A stretch of DNA of 64,000 nucleotides from positions 1,426,001-1,490,000 of the forward strand of contig NZ_CP108393.1 of assembly GCF_035961655.1 (NCBI RefSeq), given 5' to 3'. This DNA is from Streptomyces sp. NBC_01317. Its GTDB lineage: Bacteria > Actinomycetota > Actinomycetes > Streptomycetales > Streptomycetaceae. The notes beneath the pieces were generated by a model. The model did not search any database and had not been told where the DNA came from. It was given only the letters and a program-made list of their open reading frames with translations. Every line of letters starts with the position of its first letter. Positions within the stretch are counted from its first letter, which is position 1. Shown piece after piece: positions 1-8,211 of the stretch. The position numbers and the translations under genes are program-made.

Positions 1-43
1 GGGTCGGCGGCGCTGCCGCCCAGGTCGACGGAGAGCGGTCGGC

Positions 44-1042
44 TCAGCGGGGCCAGGCAGCGGTACGGGCGGGGGCGTCGAAGAGCTTGACCGTCTCGGC
101 GTCCGCCACCATCACGGACAGGGAGAAGCCCCGCATGTCCAGCGCGGTGACAAAATCGCCCACCAGCACCCGCTCGGTGGTGATGCCGCGCGCGTCGAGG
201 ACCCGGGCCGCGTCGGCCAGCACCGCGTACAGCTCCAATCGGGTGAGGGAACCGAGACCGTTGACCAGGAGGATCACGGACGCGCCCTTGCCGAGCCCCA
301 GGGACTTCTCCAGCGCGCTCGCCATGTTCCCGACCAGCTCCCGGACCGGCTGCCGGGGGACGGTGTGGTCCGCGCGCTCGCCGTGGATCCCGACGCCGTA
401 CTCCATTCGGTCGATCGGCAGCTCGAAGGCGGGCAGCCCCGTGGTGGGCGCGGTGTGCGACGCGGAGGCGACGGCGAGGCTCCGGCAGCGGGACACCAGG
501 TCGGTCCCGAGGTCCGCCAGGTCACGCAGTCCCAGACCGGTGTCGGCGGCGGCCCCGAGCACCTTCTCGACCAGCACGGTCGCGCCCGTGCCGCGCCTGC
601 CCGCCGCGATCTCCTCGGACTCCGAGGCGAGGTCGTCGTCGATCAGCACCCGGGTGCAGGCGATGCCCTCGTGGACGAGGCGCTCGGCCGCGATGCCGAA
701 GTTGATGCGGTCGCCGGTGTAGTTCTTCACCAGATGGAGTACGCCGTCCTCGCGGGCCACCGCCCGGGACGCCATGAAGACCTGCCGGTTGTGCGGTGAG
801 GCGAAGATCCGGCCCGGACAGGCCGCGTCCAGCATGCCCAGACCGACAAATCCCGTGTGCAGGGGTTCGTGGCCGGAACCGCCGCCCGACACCAGGCCCA
901 CCCGTCTGGCGGGGGACGTGTGCAGGGCCCGTATGAAACCGTGCTCGACGTCGTGCGCCACCAGATCGGCGTGGGCCCGGGCGAAGCCGGCCAGCGCGTC
1001 GATGACCAAAGAGTCCGAACTGTTCCCGAAGTACAAGGCCAT
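44..1042 (-). CDS. dhaK: Dihydroxyacetone kinase subunit DhaK
   Basis: 332 residues, the usual DhaK length. It binds dihydroxyacetone, which is phosphorylated either by ATP through DhaL or in the PTS-linked Dha system; it acts in the cytoplasm in glycerol/triose metabolism. The N-terminal half has the glycine-rich GGGSGHEP block that lines the substrate pocket, and residues near 220 read YGVGIHGE, which holds the histidine that bonds covalently to dihydroxyacetone. The ATG is preceded by GGGAG at good spacing. The stop lies 43 bp from the window edge. A dhaL partner would be expected just beyond it on the same strand, but no start codon is visible in those 43 bases. Confidence 0.93.
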   Translation of the reverse strand: MALYFGNSSDSLVIDALAGFARAHADLVAHDVEHGFIRALHTSPARRVGLVSGGGSGHEPLHTGFVGLGMLDAACPGRIFASPHNRQVFMASRAVAREDGVLHLVKNYTGDRINFGIAAERLVHEGIACTRVLIDDDLASESEEIAAGRRGTGATVLVEKVLGAAADTGLGLRDLADLGTDLVSRCRSLAVASASHTAPTTGLPAFELPIDRMEYGVGIHGERADHTVPRQPVRELVGNMASALEKSLGLGKGASVILLVNGLGSLTRLELYAVLADAARVLDARGITTERVLVGDFVTALDMRGFSLSVMVADAETVKLFDAPARTAAWPR

Positions 1043-1230
1043 GTGGGCTCCCAGAAATCACCCGCCGCGGGCGGACCACCGGAACGCCATCGTGTGCCAC
1101 GACACGCCGGGCGGCAACTCACACCGACCCGGCGGCCGAAGCACGCTCCCGGGCCACGAGCGCCGTACGTACGCCTTCCCGACCCCGGCCACGCCCTGTC
1201 CCCGCCCCCCTTCACGCCCCCTGAGGGCCG

Positions 1231-1350
1231 GTCCCGCTCACGCCCGGCCGGTCCCGCTCACGCCCGGCCGGTCCCGCTCACGCCCGGCCGGTCCCGCTCA
1301 CGCCGGGCCCGTACCGCTCACTCCCCACTCGTACCGCTCACTCCCGGGCG
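1231..1350. repeat. Six tandem copies of a 20-bp unit
   Basis: A direct array with period 20 (unit GTCCCGCTCACGCCCGGCCG) starts at 1231, 1251, 1271, 1291, 1311 and 1331. The first three copies are identical and the last three drift. The array fills the gap between dhaK and the methyltransferase gene, and its last copy encodes the final residues and stop of the methyltransferase. There are no spacers, so it is not a CRISPR. It could be slippage-prone. Confidence 0.85.
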
Positions 1351-2051
1351 AGCACGAACCAGCGCGCCGGCAGGTCGATCCTGGTGCCGTCCGGCAGATG
1401 CTCCGTCTGCGGGAGCGCCGTGTCGCCGGTGTCCAGGATCTTCAGGCCCGCGGCGCGCAGCAGCCCGGGGACCTCCTCGTCGGCGGCCCCGGCCGGCCGC
1501 AGGCCGTGGTCGAAGACCCGCTGGAGTTTCGCGGGCGTGCCCGCCTCCACCGCCTGCTGGAACACCGCCTTCGAGGCGGACGTCAGTTCGACGACAAACG
1601 CCCGCCCCCGCGCCCCGAGGAGCCGCGCGACCGCCCCGGCGACCGCCGCGCGGTCCTGCGGCTCGCTCTGGTGGATGACGGCGCGCATGTAGACGTTGGT
1701 GTCACCCAGACGCTCCCCCAGGGCCTCCACCGCGCCCGCGTCGACCAGGTTCAGCTGTTCGTACGTGGCGGCCTCGGCCGTGTCCGCGCGGCGCGCGTGC
1801 TCCACCGCCGCCAGCGACAGGTCCACGCCGATCGCGCGGGCGAAGAGCGTCGCCAGATAGCGCGTCTGGGTGCCGCTGCCGCAGCCGAGGTCGACCACGG
1901 GCAGCGACACATCGGCGTACGGCAGCAGCAGAGCGCTGTGCGGTACGGAGCTGAGGGAGGCATCCGAGTCCCAGATGGCCTCCCCCGGCGCGTCGGAGGT
2001 CTCCCGCCAGTACCCTTCCCACGCGTCCCGGTAGCGCTGCGACACATCCAT
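1338..2051 (-). CDS. Class I SAM-dependent methyltransferase
   Basis: 237 residues. Motif I of the Rossmann methyltransferase fold is VDLGCGSGTQTRYLA near residue 53, followed by an acidic residue at the end of strand 2 (GVDLS), as expected for SAM binding. The central part (VIHQSEPQDRAAV) resembles the post-motif loop of small-molecule methyltransferases. No substrate can be inferred, because the neighbours (DhaK and a SpoIIE-type phosphatase) are unrelated. The ATG follows GGGGAG at a spacing of 6. The extreme 3-prime end is made from the last copy of the 20-bp tandem array, so the C-terminus may vary between strains. Confidence 0.8.
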   Translation of the reverse strand: MDVSQRYRDAWEGYWRETSDAPGEAIWDSDASLSSVPHSALLLPYADVSLPVVDLGCGSGTQTRYLATLFARAIGVDLSLAAVEHARRADTAEAATYEQLNLVDAGAVEALGERLGDTNVYMRAVIHQSEPQDRAAVAGAVARLLGARGRAFVVELTSASKAVFQQAVEAGTPAKLQRVFDHGLRPAGAADEEVPGLLRAAGLKILDTGDTALPQTEHLPDGTRIDLPARWFVLARE

Positions 2052-2145
2052 GTGCGTCTCCCCAAGTCAGGCCGTCAGAAGCAGAGTTGTGCAGCACCGG
2101 CCTACCGGTCGGAACGCTCGCCGGGCAAGGGGCCGGGAACGTCTT

Positions 2146-4638
2146 TCACCGGCTCGCCCGGCGCGCACGCCCCTTTTGGCCCAGCGCCTGCTCGAACCAC
2201 ACCGTCTTGCCGTGCGGCGTGCTGCTTGTCCCCCACTCCCGGGCGAGACTGCTCACCACCCGCAGTCCCCGGCCGAACTCGTCCTCCCTGCTCGCACTCA
2301 GCAGGGTCGCCGGGGCCGGCTCGTCGTCCTGGACCTCGCACAGCAGCGCGTCGGTGCGGACCAGCCGCAGCCCGACGTGGTGCGAGCGGGCGTGATGGAC
2401 GGCGTTGGTGACCAGCTCACTGACCATCAGTTCGGCCGTCTCCACGGCGTCCGGCAGGCCCCAGTCGAGCAGCCGGCCGTGCACCAGCCGCCTGGCACGT
2501 GCCACCTCGCGTGGATCGAGGGCCAGTTGCCACTCGGCCACGTCACCGTCCGGGATGCCGTTCAGCCGGGCCATCAGGAGCGCCACGTCGTCCTTGCGCC
2601 CGCCCCGGGGGTTCAGCGCGCGGATGATCGTGTCGCAGGCGTCGTTCATCGACGCGGCGGGATGGGCGGCGGACTCGCAGAGCGCCGCCAGGCCGTCCCC
2701 GATGTCCGCGCCGCGTACCTCCACCAGACCGTCGGTGCACAGCACCAGCCGGTCGCCGGGTGCCACGCGGACGACCGCCGTCTCGAACGCCACGCCACCG
2801 ACCCCGATGGGCGCGCCGGTCGGCAGGTCGAGCACCTCGGCCCGGCCGTCGGCGGCCCGGACCAGGACGGGCGGGATGTGTCCGGCGTTGGCGATCTGGA
2901 GCTCGGAGCGGATCGGGTCGTACACCGCGTAGAGGCAGGTCGCGAGATAGCTCTCCCCGAGGCGCTGGGCCAGGTCGTCCAGATTGCGCAGCAGTTGGGC
3001 GGGCGGCATCTCCATGGTCGCCATCGTCTGGACGGCGGTGCGCAGTTGGCCCATCATCGCCGCGGAGCGCAGCCCGTGCCCCATCACGTCCCCGACGACC
3101 AGCGCCGTACGGGACCCGGGCAGTTTCACCGCGTCGAACCAGTCGCCGCCTATCCGGCCGAGCCGGGTACCGGGCAGGTAGCGGGTGGCGGTGTCACAGC
3201 CCGCCATCCGCGCGGCGACCGTCGGCAGCATGCTGTCCTGGAGGGTCTCCGCCACGTTTTCCTGGTACGTGTACATGCGGGCGTTGTCGAGGACGAGGCC
3301 CGCCCGCGCGGCCAGTTCGGCGCCCGTCGTACGGTCCATGTCGTCGAACGGCTCCCGCTCGGGGCGCCGCATCAGGACCATGAAGCCGAGCACGACGTCA
3401 CGGGCCTTGAGCGGGACCAGCAGCATGGACCGGTTGTTGATGAGCGGGCGCAGGTCGCGCTTCTCGAACTCGCCCGAGATGCGGTCGCCGTCCTCCTCGC
3501 CGAGCGTCGGGATGAGGACCGGCTCGCCGGTGACCATGCACTGGAAGAACGGGGTGTGCTCCGGGAAGGAGATCGCCTCGCCGATCGGCACGGTGTCGTC
3601 CCAGCGGCCCGGTTCGTCGTTGTGCTCGACCCAGACCCGGTGCCAGACGGTGGTGACGTCGGGCGGCCCGTCCGGGAACCCCTCCCCGGCGAGCACGGCG
3701 GCGCGCAGGTGCGTACCGGCGAAGTCGGTGAAGCGCGGGACAGCGGCGCTGGTGACCTCGCGGATGGTGCGCTCCAGGTCGAGGGAGGACCCGATCCGGC
3801 GGCTCACCTCGTTCAGGAACTCCAGGCTCTCGCGCACCGCGGCGTATTCGAGGTCGAGTTCGGGCCGGGGCGCGCCACCGCGCCGGGTCCCGCCGTCCTC
3901 CTCCACGACGGTCAGCCTGCTCCGCCGGGACGCGACCCGGCGCGGCACACCCCAGTCCGGGGTGACGGGAACGCGGTCGTGGTGGCTGAACTCCAGCACC
4001 GGGTAACCCAGTTCGAGCACCTGCGAGACGATACGGGTGGACTCGGCCGGGCTCATATTGGGCAGGATGTCGGGCAGGCGCCTGGCCAGCGCCTCCGCGT
4101 CCGGGAAGTCGGTGTGCAGGGCGAAGCCCGGCGCTATCCGCTGGACGTCGGCCTGCCTCACCTCTTCGCCTGCGGCATCGTCGGCGGAGGTGTAGCCGTC
4201 GCCGAACTGGGCGGCGTCGGCGGCGAGTACGAGATGGCGGCCCGGTCCGGGACCGACCAGGGGATAGGCCCACCACAGCACGTCGAGCCGCCGGCGCCCG
4301 TCCTCGGAGAGCGTCGCGCGCCCCGACGTCGGGTACGAGCCGCGGGTGTGCAGGTCGGGGCCCAGCTCGTCGTGGCCGTCGAACGTGGCGCGGCTCTCAC
4401 CGCCGTACCCGCCGTGCGCGAGGCCCGGTTCCTCGTCGGCGAGTGCGCCGGCCACCGGCATCAGATCGCTGGCGGACCGGCCCACCGCCTCGTCCTTGGA
4501 ATGGCCGAAAAGCCGCCGTGCGCCGGTCGACCAGTGCGACACGAGGCCGTCGCGGTCCACGACGACCACGGCGAGCGGAATCCGGCCTGCCGTCGCGAGC
4601 GGCTGTTGCGGCGGCCCCGGCGGAACACCACGGTCCAT
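2146..4638 (-). CDS. PAS-GAF-PP2C (SpoIIE) phosphatase with HATPase domain
   Basis: 830 residues in a modular signalling protein. A PAS segment lies at about 15-70 and a second linker/sensor region at about 75-230. A GAF-like domain is at about 265-450. A SpoIIE-type PP2C domain at about 455-680 has the metal-binding motifs GGDWFD, VGDVMGHG, CTDGLVE and KDDVALL. A C-terminal RsbW-like HATPase domain (about 690-815) ends in FGRGLRVV. By family such proteins dephosphorylate anti-sigma-factor antagonists and can phosphorylate them through the HATPase domain, linking an internal ligand or redox cue to sigma-B-like control. No membrane segment is seen. The ATG follows AAGGAG. A perfect 17-bp palindrome lies about 120 bp upstream. 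No antagonist gene is adjacent, so the partner is unknown. Confidence 0.9.
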   Translation of the reverse strand: MDRGVPPGPPQQPLATAGRIPLAVVVVDRDGLVSHWSTGARRLFGHSKDEAVGRSASDLMPVAGALADEEPGLAHGGYGGESRATFDGHDELGPDLHTRGSYPTSGRATLSEDGRRRLDVLWWAYPLVGPGPGRHLVLAADAAQFGDGYTSADDAAGEEVRQADVQRIAPGFALHTDFPDAEALARRLPDILPNMSPAESTRIVSQVLELGYPVLEFSHHDRVPVTPDWGVPRRVASRRSRLTVVEEDGGTRRGGAPRPELDLEYAAVRESLEFLNEVSRRIGSSLDLERTIREVTSAAVPRFTDFAGTHLRAAVLAGEGFPDGPPDVTTVWHRVWVEHNDEPGRWDDTVPIGEAISFPEHTPFFQCMVTGEPVLIPTLGEEDGDRISGEFEKRDLRPLINNRSMLLVPLKARDVVLGFMVLMRRPEREPFDDMDRTTGAELAARAGLVLDNARMYTYQENVAETLQDSMLPTVAARMAGCDTATRYLPGTRLGRIGGDWFDAVKLPGSRTALVVGDVMGHGLRSAAMMGQLRTAVQTMATMEMPPAQLLRNLDDLAQRLGESYLATCLYAVYDPIRSELQIANAGHIPPVLVRAADGRAEVLDLPTGAPIGVGGVAFETAVVRVAPGDRLVLCTDGLVEVRGADIGDGLAALCESAAHPAASMNDACDTIIRALNPRGGRKDDVALLMARLNGIPDGDVAEWQLALDPREVARARRLVHGRLLDWGLPDAVETAELMVSELVTNAVHHARSHHVGLRLVRTDALLCEVQDDEPAPATLLSASREDEFGRGLRVVSSLAREWGTSSTPHGKTVWFEQALGQKGRARRASR

Positions 4639-4756
4639 GGCTGGAAGGCTCCTTCCCTGCCGCCAGGATCTGCGGCTCCGCCCACCACGGTACGGCCCTG
4701 CGCACGAGAAGCGCCGGGCAATGAACTAATAGGTGGTGCGCCCGCGCACGCCGGGG

Positions 4757-4785
4757 AATTGACTGAAATTCAGTCAGCTTTTCAA
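4757..4785 (-). promoter_or_regulatory. 17-bp palindrome between promoter-like hexamers
   Basis: Positions 4760-4776 read TGACTGAA-A-TTCAGTCA, a perfect inverted repeat of 8-bp arms. On the minus strand it sits between TTGAAA (4785-4780) and a weak TCAATT (4762-4757), which are 17 bp apart. It lies after the exporter stop (4807) and about 120 bp before the SpoIIE-type phosphatase start. The geometry suits a repressor operator inside the promoter spacer. The -10 match is poor, so the promoter is tentative; the dyad is certain. Confidence 0.55.
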
Positions 4786-4806
4786 CGGTCCTTCTTCGCG
4801 CTTCTC

Positions 4807-7242
4807 TCAGTCCGCGTGACCCAGTTGGAGGTCGCGTTCGGTGCGTCCGCCGCCCGCCATCTGGAGCACCGTGGCGACCGGCGGATAGCCCGCTGCGATC
4901 ACCGTGTACTCCCCCGACGAGAGGTCCACGAAGCGGAAGGTGCCGTCGGAACCGGTGGTGAGGGTGTCGACCACGTTGCCCGCCGCGTCCAGCAGCGTGA
5001 CGCGGGCGTCCTCGACGGGCCGGCCGCCCCCGGCCCTTACCGTACCGCGCAGCACCGCCCCGCCCGCCAGCTCGATGTCCTGCCGGGTCTCGCGGGAGGA
5101 CTGCACGCTGACGGGGAGCGCGGCGGGGCGGAAGGCGGGGGCGCTCGCGGCCAGCGTGTACTCCCCCGCCACCAGTTCGCCGATCACGTAGGCGCCCTCG
5201 CGCCCGCTGCGGGTGGACGCCACCACGTCGCCCCGTACGTCGGTGAGGGTCACGGCGGCGTCCCGTACCGGCGTGCCGTCCGCGGTGAGCACCGCGCCCG
5301 CGAGGCGGCCCGCGCCGCCGAGGACCACGTCCAGCTCGACGGGGCGCTCGCCGACGGTGACCGTGACGGCCTGCGGCTGGTGGCCGCCGGCCGCCGCGAT
5401 CATCACGTACGAGCCGGCGCCGGGCACGCTCAGCGCGTACCGCCCGTCCTCGCCGCTCGCCCCGCGCCCGATCTGCTGCCCCTGGACGTCGATGAGGGTG
5501 AGCGCGGCGCGCGGGACCGTACTGCCGTCGTAGTGCTGCACGGTGCCGCAGACGGCCACTCCCGAGACGTACGGGGGCGGCGCGGCGATCGGGGCGCCGT
5601 TCGCGGCGGCGCGCGCGGTGGGGACGGCGGAGGACTCGGCGGCGGGGGCGTTGTGGGACACCAGCGGTTTCTCCTTGAGGAAGAAGGCGAGCAACAGGCC
5701 GAGGACGAGCACCGGCACGAGGTAGAGGAAGATCCGCGGCATCGCGTCCGCGTACGCCTGGATGTAGTGGTCCCGCAGCGCGGGAGGGAGCGCGTGGACC
5801 AACTGCGGGGTGATGGAGTGGGCGTTCGGCAGCGCGGCGCCCGCCGGGATCCGGTCGGCGAGCGCGTCGGCGAGCCGGTCGGCGAAGAGCGTGCCGAAGA
5901 CGGCGGCGCCGACGCTGCCGCCGATCTGCCGGAAGTAGTTGTTGGCGCTGGTGGCGACGCCGAGGTCGGAGGGCGGCACGGCGTTCTGCACGGCGAGGAT
6001 GAGGACGGGCATCACCAGCCCGATGCCGAGGCCCAACACCGCCTGGGCGATGCCGCATTCGAGCATGGAGGTGTCAGCCTCCAGCCGGGACAGCAGCCAC
6101 ATCCCGGCGGCCGAGAGCGCGCCGCCGACCACCGGGTAGATCTTGTAGCGGCCGGTACGGCTGATGAGTTGGCCGGAGACGACGGACGCGACGACGATGC
6201 CGCCCATCATCGGCAGCATCAACAGGCCGGACTCCGTGGCGGAGGCGCCGTCGACCATCTGGAGGAAGGTCGGCAGATAGCTGGCGGCCCCGAAGAGCGC
6301 CAGACCGAGCACGGCGCCGATCAGACCGGTGAGGGTGAAGACGGAGTCGCGGAACAGCCGCAGGGGGATGATCGGTTCGGGCGCGAAGTGCTCGACGACG
6401 AGGAACAGCACGGTGGTTCCGACGGCCCCGGCGGCCAGTCCCAGGATGACGCGTGAGCCCCACGCGTACTCCGTACCGCCCCAACTGGTCAGCAGCACCA
6501 GGCACGTCGAGGCGGCGGCGAGCATCAGCGCGCCGAGGATGTCCAGCCGGCCCCGGCTGGTGGGCTTGGGGAGGGTGAGGACGACGGACACCACGGCGAG
6601 CGTGAGCAGGCCGAAGGGCACGTTGAAGTAGAAGCACCAGCGCCAGGACACGTGGTCGGTGAAGAACCCGCCGAGCAGCGGTCCCGCCACCGAGGCGAGG
6701 CCGAACGCGCCGCCGATCAGGCCCATGAACCGGCCGCGCTGCCGGGGCGGCACGATGTCCGCGATGATCGCGTGGACGCCGATCATCAGTCCGCCGGCGC
6801 CGACGCCCTGGACGGCGCGGAAGGCGATCAGCTCGTTCATCGTGCGGGACCAGCCGGCCAGCGCCGAGCCGATGACGAACACGATGATCGCGAACTGGAA
6901 GACGCCCTTGCGGCCGAAGAGGTCGCCGAGCTTGCCGTAGATCGGCAGACCGATCGTGGAGGTGAGCAGATACGCGGTGATCGCCCAGGACATCCGCTCC
7001 AGGCCGTGCAGTTCCCCCACGATCTTGGGCAGGGCGGTCGCCACGATCATCTGTTCCAGCGCGGCGAGCAGCAGGGCGAGCATCAGCCCGAAGAAGACGA
7101 GCCGGACCCGGCGGGGGCTCAGCGGCTCGGCCGGTGGCGCGCCACCGGTGGCGCGCGTCGGAGGGGGCGGGGTGCCCGCCGCCACGGCCGGGACGGGCAC
7201 GGTGGCCTGCCCGGCGTCCTTCACCAGCGTGATCCCGCCCAC
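4807..7242 (-). CDS. DHA2-type MFS exporter with three carboxypeptidase-regulatory-like domains
   Basis: 811 residues from a GTG at 7242, chosen because GAGGGGAG lies 6 bp upstream; open frame further upstream has no supporting site. Residues about 50-540 form a 14-helix proton antiporter of the EmrB/QacA type, with the conserved YGKLGDLFGRKGVFQF loop and the drug-antiporter motif C region (GPLLGG). After the last helix (PVLVLGLLLAFFLKEKP) come three Ig-like CarboxypepD-regulatory repeats, at about 570-655, 655-735 and 740-811. Each has a G-x-V...A-x-V-T-L-x-D pattern followed by a SG-x-DG/EG-x-Y/F block. The likely role is drug or metabolite efflux. The fusion is odd because such repeats usually lie outside the membrane, whereas the C-terminus of a 14-helix DHA2 carrier should be cytoplasmic. 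Confidence 0.88.
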   Translation of the reverse strand: MGGITLVKDAGQATVPVPAVAAGTPPPPTRATGGAPPAEPLSPRRVRLVFFGLMLALLLAALEQMIVATALPKIVGELHGLERMSWAITAYLLTSTIGLPIYGKLGDLFGRKGVFQFAIIVFVIGSALAGWSRTMNELIAFRAVQGVGAGGLMIGVHAIIADIVPPRQRGRFMGLIGGAFGLASVAGPLLGGFFTDHVSWRWCFYFNVPFGLLTLAVVSVVLTLPKPTSRGRLDILGALMLAAASTCLVLLTSWGGTEYAWGSRVILGLAAGAVGTTVLFLVVEHFAPEPIIPLRLFRDSVFTLTGLIGAVLGLALFGAASYLPTFLQMVDGASATESGLLMLPMMGGIVVASVVSGQLISRTGRYKIYPVVGGALSAAGMWLLSRLEADTSMLECGIAQAVLGLGIGLVMPVLILAVQNAVPPSDLGVATSANNYFRQIGGSVGAAVFGTLFADRLADALADRIPAGAALPNAHSITPQLVHALPPALRDHYIQAYADAMPRIFLYLVPVLVLGLLLAFFLKEKPLVSHNAPAAESSAVPTARAAANGAPIAAPPPYVSGVAVCGTVQHYDGSTVPRAALTLIDVQGQQIGRGASGEDGRYALSVPGAGSYVMIAAAGGHQPQAVTVTVGERPVELDVVLGGAGRLAGAVLTADGTPVRDAAVTLTDVRGDVVASTRSGREGAYVIGELVAGEYTLAASAPAFRPAALPVSVQSSRETRQDIELAGGAVLRGTVRAGGGRPVEDARVTLLDAAGNVVDTLTTGSDGTFRFVDLSSGEYTVIAAGYPPVATVLQMAGGGRTERDLQLGHAD

Positions 7243-7534
7243 GTACTGCTCCCCTCGTCGCACCTGCGCGGCGTCATTCTTCGCATTGCTCGCCAAGCAG
7301 GAGCAAGCGGGAACGGCCGGGGCGAAGGGCCTTGCGGCGGGGGCGGGTTGGGAAGTACGGGGTGTGCCGGGGCGCTCATCAGGGGCTTTCCCGCGACGCG
7401 TCGCACGGGGCGGGCGCAACGGCGTCGCGGGGAAAACCACTCGAACCGGTGACCCCGGGGAGCCCCCCGGGGTCCGGCTGTTCATGCCTTGGGGCCGTTC
7501 ATGCCTTGACGCTGTTCACGTCTTCCGGCCGAAC

Positions 7535-7978
7535 CTACTTCTCGGTCTCGGCCGCGAGCTTCGCCAGCACCTCGTCGTAGATCCGGCCGAGGCCCTTGGG
7601 CGCGAAGGTCCGCTCGAAGAAGCCGCCGATGCCGCCCGCGCCGTCCCAGACGGTGGTGACGACGGCCTTGGAGCTGCCCTCACCGGCCGGGGTGACGGTC
7701 CAGGTGGTGACCATCGAGGAGTTCCGGTCCTTCTCCACGAGCCGGCCGTCGGTGGGCTCGGTCACCTCCAGCAGACAGTCGCGGACGCGCTTGCTGGTGG
7801 CCTGGAGCTTCCAGTGGACGAGGGTGCCCTCGCCGTCACCGCCCTCCCGTACCTCGTACTCGCTGAACTGCGAGGGCAGGAGCTTCGCCCGGGTGTCCTG
7901 GTAATCGGCCAGCGCGTCGAACACCGTGTCCGCTTTCGCCGCGATGATCCGCTCCGTCGTGGCCTCGACCTGCGCCAT
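7535..7978 (-). CDS. SRPBCC (START-like) family protein
   Basis: 147 residues, matching single-domain polyketide-cyclase/dehydrase-like SRPBCC proteins. The N-terminus (ERIIAAKADTVFDALADY) is the characteristic first strand and helix. The central VHWKLQATSKRVRDCLLEV and C-terminal FFERTFAPKGL helix complete the helix-grip fold, which binds a hydrophobic ligand. The ATG at 7978 is set by GGAGGAAG four to five bases upstream. It is divergent from the radical SAM gene at 8212. The ligand is unknown, and neighbours give no pathway. Between its stop and the exporter start (7242) lie about 290 bp with no convincing gene, only short repeats such as TTCATGCCTT. Confidence 0.8.
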   Translation of the reverse strand: MAQVEATTERIIAAKADTVFDALADYQDTRAKLLPSQFSEYEVREGGDGEGTLVHWKLQATSKRVRDCLLEVTEPTDGRLVEKDRNSSMVTTWTVTPAGEGSSKAVVTTVWDGAGGIGGFFERTFAPKGLGRIYDEVLAKLAAETEK

Positions 7979-8164
7979 GGCACTTCCTCCAGCACTCGGT
8001 TCTCGGGTTGGGGTGCGGCCAGCCAACCACCCTCCGGCACGCCCGCCCAAATCCGGGGGCGCGGAGGTCAGGACCCGTGCATGCGGCACGCGTCCGGTGA
8101 GCGGTCCGGGCGGGCGGGCGCGGCACGGGTTCGAGGCGCGGTGGACACACGTTCGACCATCAAA

Positions 8165-8178
8165 CGAACATGTGTTCT
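8165..8178 (+). promoter_or_regulatory. Candidate SOS (LexA) box
   Basis: CGAACATGTGTTCT at 8165-8178 matches the Gram-positive/actinobacterial LexA consensus CGAAC-N4-GTTCG at all but the final base. It lies 34 bp upstream of the radical SAM start codon and overlaps a TATTGT element (8178-8183) that could serve as a -10. The position suits repression of the downstream gene and induction by DNA damage. Confidence 0.65.
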
Positions 8179-8211
8179 ATTGTGGGGGCAGCACTACCGA
8201 GGAGGTACTCC

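Noticed and set aside
1..43. Start of dhaL
   Set aside because: No start codon or homologous stretch can be read in the 43 bases available.
1231..1350. CRISPR array
   Set aside because: Contiguous 20-bp units with no spacers and no cas genes nearby.
2050..6456. Very long open frame on the plus strand (1468 codons) over the phosphatase and exporter genes
   Set aside because: It is antisense to two genes with clear domains; long frames opposite real genes are common at this GC, and its protein is low complexity with no domain.
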